Shown: piece after piece, positions 49,453-50,629 of the stretch
Layout of the letters: each line of letters starts with the position of its first letter
Position numbering within the stretch: the stretch's first letter is position 1
From: Lingula anatina
Taxonomy: Eukaryota; Brachiopoda; Lingulata; Lingulida; Lingulidae
Direction: 5' to 3'
DNA: 50,629 bases
Assembly: GCF_001039355.2 (NCBI RefSeq)
Contig: NW_019774292.1
Span: forward strand, 274,497 to 325,125
The notes under the pieces: model-generated
The model's input: only the letters and a program-made list of their open reading frames with translations
The model's database searches: none
What the model was told of the DNA's origin: nothing
Program-made: the position numbers and the translations under genes

Positions 49453-50629
49453 TCAACCTTCCAAGTTCAACTCCTCTAGTAAACCATCAATCAGAATCAG
49501 CTTGGCATTTGCGTCTTCCACTTCACTGAAGGTCTGAACAAAGTTTGTGATGTGGAATCTGACGTCATCTATCACTGGGATTGTGTCTGTCTCGTGGCGC
49601 TCTTTCACGCCCTGGGCATCTTCTGCCACTAGCGAGATGAAGTCTTCTGATTTGACCATCTGGAAAAAATAACACAAATAGAGAATGGGGTTTCAATCTA
49701 AGGTGGGTTTCAATTCAATTCTTTACAATTGTCTCAATACTGGTACAGAGGATTAAAATTGTCTTAGCGAGAAGTGAAATGAGGTGTCAAACTAAGAGAG
49801 CATTCACATCGAGAAGAGCCGAGGTCTAGTAAGGCCGAGACCTAAATATGGTGGACCTACATGAAAGGAAGACCATGTAGTCCTTAAATGGTCTCTGGAT
49901 ATGAATGCTCTCTAAGGCGAATATCAAGAACATTATGCATGAAGACAAATCACACAGAACCAGGCTTTTTTAATTGATATCTGCATATTGTACAAGTCGG
50001 ATACACCCCTTATAAGTAAGGTGTATATAACAACCACTCCTGTTCTGTACTCATGTACTAGTATATCACATGCACTGCCCTGACTTGCTGTGTGTCTATT
50101 ACAACCAAGACAAGCACATTGTGAAAAAAGAACGAAGTTAGCAGAGATGAGAAAATCACTTCACCATGTTTGGTGATTAGCCATTGTATTCTATCTTAGT
50201 GTCACTGGTACAGATGTATATTTACCAATGGCAAGTGAGTCCATAAAATATTGGTATGTAAGACTGCATTCCCACAGATTTAGATCGATCCATCTGGGGA
50301 TAGATCACCCACGGGGATAGATCGATCTAAAATCTGTGGGAATGCAGTCTAACATTCTGTTTTACCTTGTCGATATTATTAGCAATGTGCTCCGTACACT
50401 GATCCTCAAGTCTTGGCAAGTTAAACAGCCGTGCCGTCCTCAATACACTGATGACATTGTCACAACTCAGACAGTTCCCTATGACATTGGAGCACTGCCT
50501 CTTCAGGCCAGGAAGCAGGTACATGTCAGCTGTCCACAGGATGTCAAACACATTGCCGTCATTTAGCTGCAAAATGACAAAGACATTGTTGTCATTTAGC
50601 TGTCGTGTCAAACACATTGTTGTCATTTA
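49453..50629 (-). CDS. ABTB1: ABTB1, last two exons (5' part outside the window)
   Basis: ABTB1 (BPOZ) is an ankyrin-repeat protein with two BTB domains, reported as an adaptor for cullin-3 ubiquitin ligases and as a growth suppressor acting with PTEN. Exon 50566-50366 encodes 67 residues: VFDILWTADMYLLPGLKRQC from the end of the second BTB domain and RLFNLPRLEDQCTEHIANNI from its BACK-like tail. Exon 49659-49453 encodes 68 residues and the stop: MVKSEDFISLVAEDAQGVK, ETDTIPVIDDVRFHI, and FVQTFSEVEDANAKL. These match the conserved C-terminus of vertebrate ABTB1 (ETDSIPLVDDIRFHV). The phase is 0 at the junction; the intron is 706 bases and holds two MITEs. The ankyrin repeats and first BTB domain lie beyond the right edge. 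Confidence 0.9.
49796..49912. mobile_element. 117-bp MITE with TAA target duplication, second family
   Basis: Ends GAGAGCATTCACATC and GATATGAATGCTCTC are inverted repeats (one mismatch), flanked by TAA at 49793-49795 and 49913-49915. Internal pairs (GAGGTCTA/GAGACCTA and GACCTACATG/CATGTAGTC) suggest a folded structure. The 3-bp TAA duplication again points to PIF/Harbinger. No coding sequence. Confidence 0.7.
50262..50349. mobile_element. Harbinger-like MITE, copy D (88 bp, internally deleted)
   Basis: Ends GACTGCATTCCCACAGAT and ATCTGTGGGAATGCAGTC are perfect inverted repeats continuing inward with GATCGATC, as in copies A and B. It is flanked by TAA at 50259-50261 and 50350-50352. The central core of copies A and B is absent. 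It ends 16 bases from the ABTB1 exon at 50366. Confidence 0.85.
50534..50629 (-). repeat. Tandem copies of an exon start (ABTB1)
   Basis: On the minus strand CTAAATGACRRCAATGTSTT occurs three times with 31-33-base spacing (starting near 50630, 50599 and 50566), the last being the start of the exon. The two upstream copies are AAC where the exon has GGC. At least the middle copy is also preceded by CAG, so two acceptors are possible. Confidence 0.75.

Noticed and set aside
1-50629. A gene cluster acting as one new system
   Set aside because: The four genes belong to unrelated pathways with multi-kilobase spacers; neighbourhood gives no functional link.

Overview
Animal (metazoan) nuclear DNA, AT-rich, with multi-exon genes, GT-AG introns, many simple repeats and short inverted-repeat transposons. 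The gene set (one caveolin, an SLC26 exchanger, a PARP14-type macro-PARP, ABTB1) and the mixture of non-autonomous DNA transposons, SINE-like and LINE fragments fit an invertebrate bilaterian, plausibly a marine lophotrochozoan or invertebrate deuterostome. I cannot fix the species from sequence alone. There is nothing prokaryotic: no operons, CRISPR arrays or ribosome binding sites.

Layout. 1-2.1 kb is a transposon nest: a Harbinger-like MITE, then a SINE-like repeat split by a 1,034-bp element with perfect 57-bp terminal repeats, which itself contains a LINE tail. 4.7-9.1 kb (+) holds the two C-terminal coding exons of a caveolin; its first exon was not found. 9.3-17.4 kb is intergenic, with a tRNA-derived SINE-like piece and a second copy of the MITE. 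17.9-27.8 kb (-) is a complete SLC26 anion transporter in 17 coding exons (767 residues); every splice phase closes. 27.8-33.5 kb is intergenic with one 149-bp inverted-repeat element. 33.6-46.7 kb (-) is a PARP14-like gene, about 28 coding exons and about 1,608 residues: RRM-like and KH-like repeats, two macro domains, WWE and an ADP-ribosyltransferase domain with an H-Y-I triad. 46.7-49.4 kb is intergenic with a Tc1 transposase remnant. 49.45 kb to the window end (-) are the last two exons of ABTB1.

The four genes are unrelated in pathway: membrane scaffold, anion exchange, ADP-ribosylation signalling and BTB adaptor. I see no gene cluster acting as one system. Caveolin and SLC26 converge tail to tail; SLC26, PARP14-like and ABTB1 are head-to-tail on the minus strand.

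The most interesting unannotated structure is in the repeats: a TAA-target-site MITE family with several copies including a fold-back derivative, the nested SINE/DNA transposon/LINE locus, and repeats lying right beside splice donors. All exon boundaries are my own reading of splice consensus and phase; no alignment or RNA evidence was available.
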